DNA from: an uncultured Pseudomonadota bacterium
GTDB taxonomy: Bacteria; Lernaellota; Lernaellaia; Lernaellales; Lernaellaceae
DNA: 15,257 nt
Reading direction: 5' to 3'
NCBI GenBank assembly: GCA_937967875.1
Contig: CALBTQ010000084.1
Coordinates: 1-15,257 of the forward strand
Part shown: piece after piece, positions 1-7,522 of the stretch
Position numbering within the stretch: position 1 is the stretch's first letter
Layout of the letters: every line of letters starts with the position of its first letter
Notes under the pieces: model-generated
What the model was told of the DNA's origin: nothing
The model's input: only the letters and a program-made list of their open reading frames with translations
The model's database searches: none
Position numbers and translations under genes: made by a program

Positions 1-1955
1 TCATCGAAAAGCTGCCGCACGAACTGGCCGTCAACCTGGTCGATCCCGGCGCAAGCCTGGCGCATCCATGGTTTTTCCCGCTGCGTCTGTTGCTGCTGGA
101 TTATGCCGCCCTGCCCGCGTTGCTGACCGTGCTCATCGCCGCGCCGCTGGCGCAGTGGAAGGAAATGCCCAAGCGCGCCTTGCTGCCCCTGTTGGGCGCC
201 TTACCCGCGCTGATTTTCTTTACGCAGTTGGACATTAAATGGGAATGGTACCCCCTGGGCGCCTTCGCCCTGCTGATCCTTTCCGCCGTAGCCGTGCTCG
301 ATCGCCTGCCGCCGAAATTCCGTAACCTCATTCTGCCGTTGCTGCTGGGTTGGTATACGCTGCTCGCACTCGCCCCCTGGTTCCCCACCGGCGACGGCTT
401 CGCCCGGCTGATGGCCTTGGGTTCGAGCGAAACGGTTTACCTGATGGAAAAGCGCACCTTCGACAACGAGCGGCTTTTCGCCAAGCAACTACGCCGGACG
501 ACCGGCGCGGCGTCCTTGGGCGACGTGGCCGTGGTCGACGTGACCAACCGCGATTGGCTGGGCATCGTCGAAATGCACCTCACGCTGCATAACGACACCG
601 TGTGGCGTCAGCCCTACCTCGTGCAGTACCGCTTGTGGGAGCGCCTGTACCCGCAGGAAGAACACTTCTTCCTCGCTAACGATCGCTATCCCATGCGCGG
701 CGGCTTGCGCCGTCCGATCGCCGCGCTGGTCGAAGATCTGCCGCGCTCGCGCTTTGTGGTTACGCTGGAAAATTTCGACTCGCAAACTTCCGCCTTCGAT
801 TCGCTGGTCGTCGGCGGATTGTTCAAACAGCAGCCGGCATCCTTTGCGCCGCTGCAACCGGTGCTCGACGACCTGTCGCCGCGCCTGGTCGAGCGCTTAC
901 GTATGCCGTTGGACGACCTGACTTTGGTCATCCGCGAAAACCCGGCCGTGGCAGCCTTGCGCGCGCCCGAACCGCCGCCGATCGATCTGATCGCCTATTT
1001 GCAGTTGATCGATCCCACGCGGCATGCGCGCTACCTCGAGCAAACCGAACAGCTCATGTTCGCCGGTCAGGTCGCGCCGGCCGTCGAACGCTTCCGTTTT
1101 TACCTGGACATGGAGTGGACGCCCGAGCTGATGTACGCCTGGGAAGGCAATTACACCAAGGCCATGCTCGGCCTGGCCCAGTGTCTGCGCTTGGTCGCGC
1201 CGCCCGCGCAGGAGGCCGCCGAGCTCGTCGCGCGCCTCACCGAATTTCGCAAGACGCCCAACCTGTACCTGCAATTGCTGCCGCGCCTGATGGAGCTGGC
1301 GGCGCTCGAAAAAAACGATGAGCTATTCCTGACCGCCACCGATGAGATGCTGACGAAATTGTCGTCGGCCGACTATGAGCGGCGGGTGGTCGTCGGCCAA
1401 CGCCTGCTGTTTTATCTGGCGCGCAACGACGACGCGGCGGGCGTGGCGTTCCTGCAGCGCGAGTTGGCGGACGCTCCTCCTGCGCAACAAGCTGCGCTAT
1501 TGACCTATCTGGCGGATAAACTCGCCTCCGCGCTGACCGGCGAAATCGCGCGCGAGGTCTATCGGCAGGCATTGGCGCAGCCGCTCATCGAAGAAGCCGC
1601 CAAGGAGAAAATCCGTTTGCTGCTGGCGGCGGTATCCGAAAAAGAGAATCTGCCGCAAAACATTCCGCGCGGACCTTTCGCCGACGACGAGCAGGCGCTG
1701 CTGGCGACGCGTTTGGCGACCAAGGCCTCGGTTGATCTGCGCCGCGCCGGGCGAACGACCGACGCGCTGGCCTTGATCGAAACGCATGCGCCGGATTTTT
1801 CCGCCTGCGCGCCCTGCCTCGACGAACTGCGGCTGGAGAAAATCCGCTGCCTGCTGGCTCTGCAACAAACCGCTTCGGCGAATGAGGTGTACAAGGACTT
1901 GCGCGACGATCAACTTCGTTCGATCGCGCGGGAGCTGCTGCAACAAGCGCCGTGA
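1..1955 (+). CDS. Membrane protein, probable GT39/PMT-like glycosyltransferase with soluble C-terminal domain (5' partial)
   Basis: The reading frame is open from the left edge (first full codon at 3) to TGA 1953-1955, so the 5' end is missing; the TTG at 90 is only an internal leucine codon. About 650 residues are visible. Roughly four hydrophobic helices occupy visible residues 27-50, 59-76, 83-99 and 107-126. An HPWFFP segment before the first and a KWEWYPL segment before the third resemble the late membrane loops of PMT_2/GT39 enzymes, which move sugars from lipid-phosphate donors on the periplasmic side of the inner membrane. The remaining ~520 residues are soluble and alanine/leucine-rich; the last ~300 look like TPR-type helical pairs, with a CAPC cysteine pair near the end. 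The GT39 assignment rests on membrane-loop pattern only, because the catalytic N-terminal loop lies outside the window. The next gene is a clearer member of the same family, which supports the call. Confidence 0.5.
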   Translation, partial: IEKLPHELAVNLVDPGASLAHPWFFPLRLLLLDYAALPALLTVLIAAPLAQWKEMPKRALLPLLGALPALIFFTQLDIKWEWYPLGAFALLILSAVAVLDRLPPKFRNLILPLLLGWYTLLALAPWFPTGDGFARLMALGSSETVYLMEKRTFDNERLFAKQLRRTTGAASLGDVAVVDVTNRDWLGIVEMHLTLHNDTVWRQPYLVQYRLWERLYPQEEHFFLANDRYPMRGGLRRPIAALVEDLPRSRFVVTLENFDSQTSAFDSLVVGGLFKQQPASFAPLQPVLDDLSPRLVERLRMPLDDLTLVIRENPAVAALRAPEPPPIDLIAYLQLIDPTRHARYLEQTEQLMFAGQVAPAVERFRFYLDMEWTPELMYAWEGNYTKAMLGLAQCLRLVAPPAQEAAELVARLTEFRKTPNLYLQLLPRLMELAALEKNDELFLTATDEMLTKLSSADYERRVVVGQRLLFYLARNDDAAGVAFLQRELADAPPAQQAALLTYLADKLASALTGEIAREVYRQALAQPLIEEAAKEKIRLLLAAVSEKENLPQNIPRGPFADDEQALLATRLATKASVDLRRAGRTTDALALIETHAPDFSACAPCLDELRLEKIRCLLALQQTASANEVYKDLRDDQLRSIARELLQQAP

Positions 1956-1969
1956 CGCGGGCGGCGCAA

Positions 1970-1998
1970 TTGTCACCCCGACGGCGATATGCTCTACT
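1970..1998 (+). promoter_or_regulatory. Candidate sigma-70 promoter for the second glycosyltransferase
   Basis: TTGTCA (1970-1975) and TCTACT (1993-1998) are separated by 17 bp in the 70-bp gap between the two membrane-protein genes. They match the consensus hexamers at 5/6 and 4/6 positions. The GTG start lies about 28 nt downstream of the -10. In GC-rich DNA such matches arise by chance, and the gene may equally be co-transcribed with the one before it. Confidence 0.28.
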
Positions 1999-2025
1999 GA
2001 TTCAAACCAACAAAGAACGGTACCG

Positions 2026-3708
2026 GTGGAACAATCCCGCGCCCAAAGCCTCGTTGTCTGGATCCTGCTGATCCTCGTGGTCGTCTTCCTGCGCCTGCCC
2101 TCGTTCGTCGAGGCGTTTTTCGATCCGGACGTCGCCGCCACCGTCTACAGCGCGCAATTGTTCGCCGACGGCGGCTGCATCTATCCCGACGCCGTCGAAA
2201 CCAAACCGCCGGGCAGCTACGCCGTGTTCGCACTGTTGCTGAGCATGTTTCACCGGATGGTGAGCGTGCAGATTTTCCTTGCCGTGTATCATTTACTCGT
2301 CGCTCTCGTGTTGGCGAAACTTGTCGAAGCGATGACCGACCGCCGCGCCGGTTGGTTCGCCGCTCTCTTCTATGGCGTGTTTTCCGCCGGCGGTTTCGTC
2401 AACGGCTTCGCGCCCAACTTCGAAACCTGGACGCTGCTGCCGCTGACCGCCGCCGCGTATCTGCTTTGGCAATGGCGCAGCGCCGAAAGATTCCGCCTCG
2501 TTTTCGGCGCGGGCATCCTGGCCGGACTCGCCGTGTTGATGAAACAGCAAGCGGCGCTGCCCGCCCTCGCCCTGGGTGCGATCGTGCCGTTTTTCGTTTT
2601 TCATGGAACGAAGGAAAAGCCGCGTCGCGGCGGATTGTCCATCGTTGATTTCGCCGCCGGCGCGCTGCTGCCCTGGATGCTGACCCTGCTCTACTTCGCC
2701 GCCAAGGGCTGCTCCGGCGATTTGCTCGCCGCGCTTAATCCGTGGCGCAACGTGGAGTATGCCGCTTCGCGCTCCTGGAGCGACTTTTTTGCCGTGGGTT
2801 GGAAAACCACCTTCGCCTTCGTCCACCACACCTGGCTGCTGATGTTCCTGTGGCCGGTCGGCCTGTACGTCGCGTGGCGCAAGGGCGCCTCCGCCGCACC
2901 GGCGCTCTTGACGCTCTGGCTGCTCGGTTCGCTGGCGGCCGTCGTCGCGGGCACAAAATTTTTCCCGCACTACTATCTTTTTCTGCTGCCGCCGTTGTGC
3001 GGTCTGGCCGCGCTGGGCTTCGAGCGGTTGACGAAGAACTTCACCGGTCGCGGTCGCATCGCGATTCTCGCGTTGACCTTATTGTCATTACTCTTCTGCC
3101 AACAGCGCGAACTACGTTTCGCCGCGCTGGGCGCCAAGGCGCTGTTGACCACCGGGCGGCCGGTCAGTCGCGAAATGTTCGCACTCAATCGCTCGCTCGG
3201 CCCCGGCTGGCTCGATTTCGTGACGCCCTACAATCATCTGGAATGGGAGCTCGTTTCGCGCCCGGCGGGCCAGTACATCCGCTCAAACAGCAGGCCGGAC
3301 GACGGGCTGCTCGTTTACGATTACCTGCCGTCGGTGTATTGGTTCGCCGGACGGTTCGCGCCGACACGTCATCATATGAATTTCGAGGTGGCCTACGAAC
3401 TGCCCGCAGAATTCGGCAAGTGGTACGGTCGCGAAACCGCGCGTCTGGCGGCCAATCGCGCCGAACTGATGAACGACCTGCTCGCGAAACCACCCGCGTT
3501 CATCGTGCGTGCGCGTTTTGCCGCGCCGGCGAAAAACGAACTGGCGCTTCATCCGCCCAACATTTACGGCGATCCCACCGGCGCCGTGCTATGGCAGACG
3601 CCGCTGTTCGCCGAGCTAGCCCAATTCGTCGCCGAAAACTATCACGAAGTAACCGAACTGCGCGACCTGCCGCTGCTCGTGCTGCAACGAAACGATCACT
3701 CGCCCTGA
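2026..3708 (+). CDS. GT39/PMT_2-like membrane glycosyltransferase
   Basis: A 560-residue polytopic membrane protein. The frame is open further upstream (to 1786), but that part is a shadow of the preceding gene. I chose GTG 2026, just before the first hydrophobic helix (about residues 9-29), with a weak purine-rich stretch upstream (2012-2017). The first periplasmic loop carries the family's acidic pair (D33, D35), then Y41...A43 and a KPPG motif at 60-63. This is the typical arrangement of dolichyl/undecaprenyl-phosphate-sugar transferases (PMT, ArnT), where the acidic residues act in catalysis. Further family-like segments follow: NFETW, and a glycine/leucine-rich helix ending MKQQAALPA. 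About ten or more membrane helices precede a soluble C-terminal region of about 140 residues, probably periplasmic. The donor and acceptor cannot be inferred. The 3' end overlaps the convergent peptidase gene by 13 bp. Confidence 0.75.
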   Translation: MEQSRAQSLVVWILLILVVVFLRLPSFVEAFFDPDVAATVYSAQLFADGGCIYPDAVETKPPGSYAVFALLLSMFHRMVSVQIFLAVYHLLVALVLAKLVEAMTDRRAGWFAALFYGVFSAGGFVNGFAPNFETWTLLPLTAAAYLLWQWRSAERFRLVFGAGILAGLAVLMKQQAALPALALGAIVPFFVFHGTKEKPRRGGLSIVDFAAGALLPWMLTLLYFAAKGCSGDLLAALNPWRNVEYAASRSWSDFFAVGWKTTFAFVHHTWLLMFLWPVGLYVAWRKGASAAPALLTLWLLGSLAAVVAGTKFFPHYYLFLLPPLCGLAALGFERLTKNFTGRGRIAILALTLLSLLFCQQRELRFAALGAKALLTTGRPVSREMFALNRSLGPGWLDFVTPYNHLEWELVSRPAGQYIRSNSRPDDGLLVYDYLPSVYWFAGRFAPTRHHMNFEVAYELPAEFGKWYGRETARLAANRAELMNDLLAKPPAFIVRARFAAPAKNELALHPPNIYGDPTGAVLWQTPLFAELAQFVAENYHEVTELRDLPLLVLQRNDHSP

Positions 3709-5807
3709 GCCGCCGGATCGCCGATCTGCGCGATGATGAACCGATACACCTGCTCGGTTTCCTTCATCTGATCCGACCAGTTCATGCCCTGGCCGTGGCC
3801 CGCCTCGCGTTGCAGCCAAAACAACACCGGCCCGCCGTCGCCGGCGTTCGACTGCAACGCGGCGGTGAATTTTGCCGAATGCAGCCAGTTCACGCGCGTG
3901 TCGGACTCGGCGGTCTGAATGAACGTCGGCGGCACGTACACGCCCGGCAGCACCTGGTGGTACGGCGAATAAGCCCACATGTAGCCGGTGTCGCCCGGCT
4001 CGTCGGCGTTGCCGTATTCCGGCGTCCACAACTGCGCCGGCGGGAAGCGATGGAAGCGCACCATGTCGTACAGCCCGACCTGCCCCACGGCGCAGCCGAA
4101 CAGGTGCGGCGTCGAGGTGATCATCGCGCCGATCAGCAAGCCGCCGTTCGAACCGCCGCGAATGGCCAGCCTCGCCGGGCGTGAAATTTTCTCGCGGATC
4201 AAATAGCGCATCGCGTATTCGAAATCTTTAAAAACCTGGAACTTCTTTTCGCGCATGCCGGCGCGATGCCACGCCTCGCCGCGCTCGCCGCCGCCGCGCA
4301 GTCCGGCCAGGGCGAACACGCCGCCGCGTTCGATCCACGCCATGTTCGTGCGGGAAAAGTAGGGACTGAATTCGATGCCGAAACCGCCGTAACCGTACAG
4401 CACCGTGGGGTTGTCGCCGTCGCGTCGCAGATCCCGGCGATGCACAAGGAACAGCGGCACCCACGTGCCGTCGTAGGACGGATACTCGACGTACTCGACG
4501 ACGAATCGCGCCGGATCGAAGTTGCCGCCGGCCGGAATGTCCACGATCGTTTCCGGCTGCAGCGACTTCGCCACGTCCACCTTGAACAGCGTGAATGGAT
4601 ATAAGAACGAGGTATAGCCGATCAGCACCTCGCTCGAACCGGGTTCGCCTTCCAGGTTGTCGACCGACCCCGGCGCGGGCAAGGCGATCTCGCCGATTTC
4701 CTTTGCCGCCGCGTCGTACACGCGCACGCGCGACACCGTGTTTTCCAGGTACAGCGCGACGATCTTATCGCCCGCCGTTTCGAAACCGCGCAACGGATAC
4801 GCCCGCTCGGGCAGCACTTCGCGCCACTTCGCCGGCGCCGGATCGGCCGGGTCGATCGCCACCACGCGGTAGTTGTCCGCGCCGTAGGAGGTCATCGCCC
4901 ACACGCGTCCGTCGATCATCGCGTGCACCCACACCTGCGCGCCGACGTTCTCGGCCAGCGTCGTCAGCTTGCCGGTGGCCGTATCCAACACGTACGCGTC
5001 GCTGGTCGTCGCGCCGGTTTCGATGTCGATCAGCAGCGCGCCGTCGTCCTCGGACAGGCGCACGCCCGGCCAGTCGGTCTTCGCGCGCTCGCGCCCGAAC
5101 ACGTACGCGTCATTGCGCGGATCGTCGCCGAGCCGGTGAAAATACACGTGCCGGTTGTACTGCGATGCGTCCGGGTAATACGTGTAATAAAAGCCGCTGT
5201 CGTCGTGCTTCCAGGCCACCGACGCGTGCATCGTGTGCTCGACGCGCTCGGGCAAAATGTACCCCGTCGCCGTTTCCAGCACGTGCAGCGTGCTGTCTTC
5301 GTCGCCGCCCTTGCTCAGCCCGAAGGCGAGGTACTTGCCCGTCGACGACGGATGATACCAGTCCAGTGCGGTCTTGCCCGTCGGGTCCTGCGCCAGCGGA
5401 TCGAAGATCGCCCGCTCAACGCCGTTCTCGCGCACCAGCAGCTTGGGCTGCTCGGCGTTGCTCTCCTGCTTGAGATAGAAAATCTTCCCGCCCGCCGGCT
5501 TGGGCCACTTCACGTAGCCGATGGCGTACAGTTCGCGCAGGCGCTCGCGCAGACCCGGCACTTCGGATGCGGCGAAAAACTGCGCCGAGCGCGCGTTCTG
5601 CGCTTCGGCCCAGGCGGCGGCCTGTTGCGGATCCTCCAACCAGCGGTACGGATCGGCGATCGGATAACCGTTGATCGTCTCCGTCAGATCCTGCGCCGGG
5701 GTCGGCGGCGGCGCGTCGATACGCGTAAGCGTCGAAATCGACGTGGCGCAGGCTGTCAGGCTCACAACCAGCAGAGTAAGCAGCGCGATGCGGACGAAAC
5801 CTTTCAT
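3696..5807 (-). CDS. Prolyl oligopeptidase family serine peptidase (S9A), predicted lipoprotein
   Basis: A 703-residue protein, the usual length for an S9A prolyl oligopeptidase plus a signal sequence. Residues 1-20 form a lipoprotein signal (MKGF-, hydrophobic core, lipobox LTAC with Cys20); residue 21 is Ala, not Asp, so Lol sorting to the outer membrane is expected. The N-terminal DPYRWLED motif (52-59) is a family hallmark, followed by the seven-bladed beta-propeller (about 100-430). The alpha/beta-hydrolase domain shows YGYGGF (471-476), the nucleophile Ser553 in GGSNGG, Asp636 in ESDTRV and His671 in AGHGQG, so the catalytic triad is complete. YSPY (613-616) is also conserved. The family cleaves short peptides after proline; here this would occur in the periplasm or at the cell surface. 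ATG at 5805-5807 is preceded by GAGG with a 6-nt spacer. Transcribed away from the operon that starts at 6054. Confidence 0.93.
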   Translation of the reverse strand: MKGFVRIALLTLLVVSLTACATSISTLTRIDAPPPTPAQDLTETINGYPIADPYRWLEDPQQAAAWAEAQNARSAQFFAASEVPGLRERLRELYAIGYVKWPKPAGGKIFYLKQESNAEQPKLLVRENGVERAIFDPLAQDPTGKTALDWYHPSSTGKYLAFGLSKGGDEDSTLHVLETATGYILPERVEHTMHASVAWKHDDSGFYYTYYPDASQYNRHVYFHRLGDDPRNDAYVFGRERAKTDWPGVRLSEDDGALLIDIETGATTSDAYVLDTATGKLTTLAENVGAQVWVHAMIDGRVWAMTSYGADNYRVVAIDPADPAPAKWREVLPERAYPLRGFETAGDKIVALYLENTVSRVRVYDAAAKEIGEIALPAPGSVDNLEGEPGSSEVLIGYTSFLYPFTLFKVDVAKSLQPETIVDIPAGGNFDPARFVVEYVEYPSYDGTWVPLFLVHRRDLRRDGDNPTVLYGYGGFGIEFSPYFSRTNMAWIERGGVFALAGLRGGGERGEAWHRAGMREKKFQVFKDFEYAMRYLIREKISRPARLAIRGGSNGGLLIGAMITSTPHLFGCAVGQVGLYDMVRFHRFPPAQLWTPEYGNADEPGDTGYMWAYSPYHQVLPGVYVPPTFIQTAESDTRVNWLHSAKFTAALQSNAGDGGPVLFWLQREAGHGQGMNWSDQMKETEQVYRFIIAQIGDPAAQGE

Positions 5808-5840
5808 AACGGGCCTCGGTGTTGTTGCCGTTGTCTGTTG

Positions 5841-5869
5841 TCTTTACACGCGATGCGCGTCGCGATCAA
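5841..5869 (-). promoter_or_regulatory. Candidate promoter for the prolyl oligopeptidase gene
   Basis: On the minus strand TTGATC (plus-strand 5864-5869) and TAAAGA (5841-5846) are 17 bp apart, about 34 nt upstream of the peptidase ATG, leaving a short leader that contains the GAGG ribosome-binding site. The match to consensus is moderate. Confidence 0.33.
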
Positions 5870-5888
5870 TCCGCTTCCGCGGCGGCTT

Positions 5889-5918
5889 TTGACGCCCGGT
5901 CGGCGCATTTGGTATCAT
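5889..5918 (+). promoter_or_regulatory. Candidate sigma-70 promoter for the seven-gene operon
   Basis: TTGACG (5889-5894) and TATCAT (5913-5918) are separated by 18 bp. Each matches the sigma-70 consensus hexamer at 5/6 positions, the best promoter-like pair I found in the window. It points into the operon and would give a leader of about 130 nt before the start at 6054. I saw no convincing operator palindrome or riboswitch in that leader. Confidence 0.45.
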
Positions 5919-6053
5919 GCGAACCACTCAAGTGAATTGGTGCGGCGCGGACGCGACACATCTCCGACATTCAGATGCGACAACCCGACGGCACATGCAA
6001 CCAGGCAGCGAATGCGCGCGTGGAATCTCCCTTTGCAGCGGATGGTGCGACGC

Positions 6054-7520
6054 ATGGAACCGTTATTTACCGCCGATAAAGTGAAGTCCTTTCTTGCTCA
6101 GGCCACGCCGGATAACATCGCCGCGTTGAGCGCGTCGTTGCGCGAACAGAACGGCCGCTTCGGCGCGACGCTCGTGCAGGCGCTGCCCGATCTGCTCAAC
6201 GCGCATGCGGCGTTGCTGTCCGCCCTGTTGCATGCGGTGAACGAGCTGCCGCCCGACGAACGCCGCGCGCAAATCGCCGCGGCCGCCGGGCGCGTCGACG
6301 GCGCCGCGCTGGGCCGGGCGCTGACGGAATTGGCCGACGCGGTGCACGAAACACACCGGCGCGATCCGGAGTTGATCGCCCGCCTGGCCCCCGTGCTGGC
6401 CGAGGCGACGCGCGCCGCCGACTTCGGCCGCCTGCGCGAGGGCGCGGTCGCCTGGTCGTCCTATCGCGCCGACGCGCTGCACGCTCTGCTCGCGCCCGCT
6501 CTGGCCGATCCGGTGCGCCTGGCGAATTTTTTTTCCGCGCTGCCCGATCTGCTCAATCGCCATTTGCGCCTGGCCGCCGACCTGCTGGGCGCAATCAATT
6601 TACCGCCCGAGATCGTCGCCAGCGGCGTGCTCAACGCGCTGGAGTCCGTCGACCGCGAGCAACTGGCTCGCGCGCTCAACACCGCCGCCACACTGTTCAA
6701 TCAACTGCGCGAGGGCGATTGGACGCTGGGCGGCAACGAGCCGCGTTTCGCCGCCGTGCTCGGCAACGTCGCCGCCGATCTGCTGCGGCAACTCGACACG
6801 CCCGCGCTGACCCGGGCGCTCGTCGCCGCGGGCGAAGACCTGGGCGTGATCATCAAAGTCGTCGTCGAGCTGATCCTGCGTGATCCGGCGTTGACCGAGC
6901 GCCTGACGCTGACCGGCGTCGCCTGGAACAACGTCCTGCTGCGCGCGCTGGCCGATACGCTGCACGCCGTCGCTCAACTGCCCGACGAGCAATACCGGCA
7001 ACTGTTCGTCGCGATCATGGAGCATTGGCGGCAGGACGAAATGATGCAGTCGTTCAACGAAGCCGTCGGCCTGTACCTGCGCTTCGCCCGCCTGACGCCG
7101 GACCTGCAACGCGAATACCTGCGGCGACTGCTCGACGGCATCGACGGTGAACAACTCCGCGACGCCTGGACGCTCACCGGCCGCGCCATCGGCGACGTGC
7201 TGCGCGAACGCGAACTCGCCACGCCCGAACGCCTCGGCCGGGGAATCAACAACGCGCTCGTGCGCTTCAACCGCCGGATGGACGCGCTCGACGGCGGCCC
7301 GGGCGAATTTTTCAAACGCGTGCTCGGGCAAATCGACGCCGCCGAATTGCGGCGCACGGCGAATCATATTTTCGGCGGCCTGACCCACGCGCTGCTGGCC
7401 GGCGCCGAACGCGCGCAAGCCGTGCTGCAGCCATTAATGAAAAACGGCCGGCGCCTGACCGGCTTCATCGTACGCCAGTGGCTTACCAAATGGCGGCGGC
7501 CCGCGCCGCCCAAGGAATAG
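6054..7520 (+). CDS. Alpha-helical repeat protein of unknown function, first gene of the operon
   Basis: I do not recognise a named family. The 488-residue protein is almost wholly helical, with no signal peptide, cysteine cluster or obvious membrane segment, so it is probably cytoplasmic. It is built of degenerate repeats. A helix start of the form (V/L/I)DxxxLxxA recurs at residues 81, 199, 247, 363 and 427, and ALPDLLN recurs at 43-49 and 162-168. The C-terminal tail is basic (WLTKWRRPAPPKE). ATG 6054 is chosen because GGATGG lies about 8 nt upstream; in-frame ATGs at 6042 and 6012 (the latter with AGG upstream) are possible and would add 4 or 14 residues. The frame is open much further upstream, but that part is antisense to the peptidase. 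Only 2 nt separate its stop from the next start, so it is expected to be translated with the dehydratase-like subunits, perhaps as a scaffold or assembly factor. That role is inference. Confidence 0.8.
   Translation: MEPLFTADKVKSFLAQATPDNIAALSASLREQNGRFGATLVQALPDLLNAHAALLSALLHAVNELPPDERRAQIAAAAGRVDGAALGRALTELADAVHETHRRDPELIARLAPVLAEATRAADFGRLREGAVAWSSYRADALHALLAPALADPVRLANFFSALPDLLNRHLRLAADLLGAINLPPEIVASGVLNALESVDREQLARALNTAATLFNQLREGDWTLGGNEPRFAAVLGNVAADLLRQLDTPALTRALVAAGEDLGVIIKVVVELILRDPALTERLTLTGVAWNNVLLRALADTLHAVAQLPDEQYRQLFVAIMEHWRQDEMMQSFNEAVGLYLRFARLTPDLQREYLRRLLDGIDGEQLRDAWTLTGRAIGDVLRERELATPERLGRGINNALVRFNRRMDALDGGPGEFFKRVLGQIDAAELRRTANHIFGGLTHALLAGAERAQAVLQPLMKNGRRLTGFIVRQWLTKWRRPAPPKE
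6180..6200 (+). repeat. Internal repeat, copy 1 (ALPDLLN helix)
   Basis: These 21 bases encode ALPDLLN at residues 43-49. They match 6537-6557 at 20 of 21 positions, 357 bp (119 codons) downstream in the same frame. The surrounding protein also aligns, for example LPPE/LPPDE further on and the VDxxxL helix, which supports tandem duplication of a unit of about 119 residues. Confidence 0.75.
6537..6557 (+). repeat. Internal repeat, copy 2 (ALPDLLN helix)
   Basis: Second copy of the 21-base segment at 6180-6200, encoding residues 162-168 of the helical repeat protein. Only the last base differs (AAC versus AAT, both Asn). Confidence 0.75.
7512..7517 (+). promoter_or_regulatory. Ribosome-binding site fixing the start at 7523
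   Basis: AAGGAA lies 5 nt before ATG 7523 and within the last codons of the preceding gene. It favours 7523 over the in-frame upstream GTG at 7478, which lies inside that gene. Confidence 0.7.
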
Positions 7521-7522
7521 TG

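Noticed and set aside
2742-4184. Plus-strand open frame of about 480 codons crossing the glycosyltransferase/peptidase junction
   Set aside because: Arginine/alanine-rich frame overlapping two well-supported genes, one on each strand; no domain or ribosome-binding site.
4923-6053. Long plus-strand open frame continuous with the helical repeat protein, suggesting a protein of about 865 residues
   Set aside because: The upstream part is antisense to the well-supported prolyl oligopeptidase and its translation is arginine/valine-rich without domain features; the real start is near 6054.
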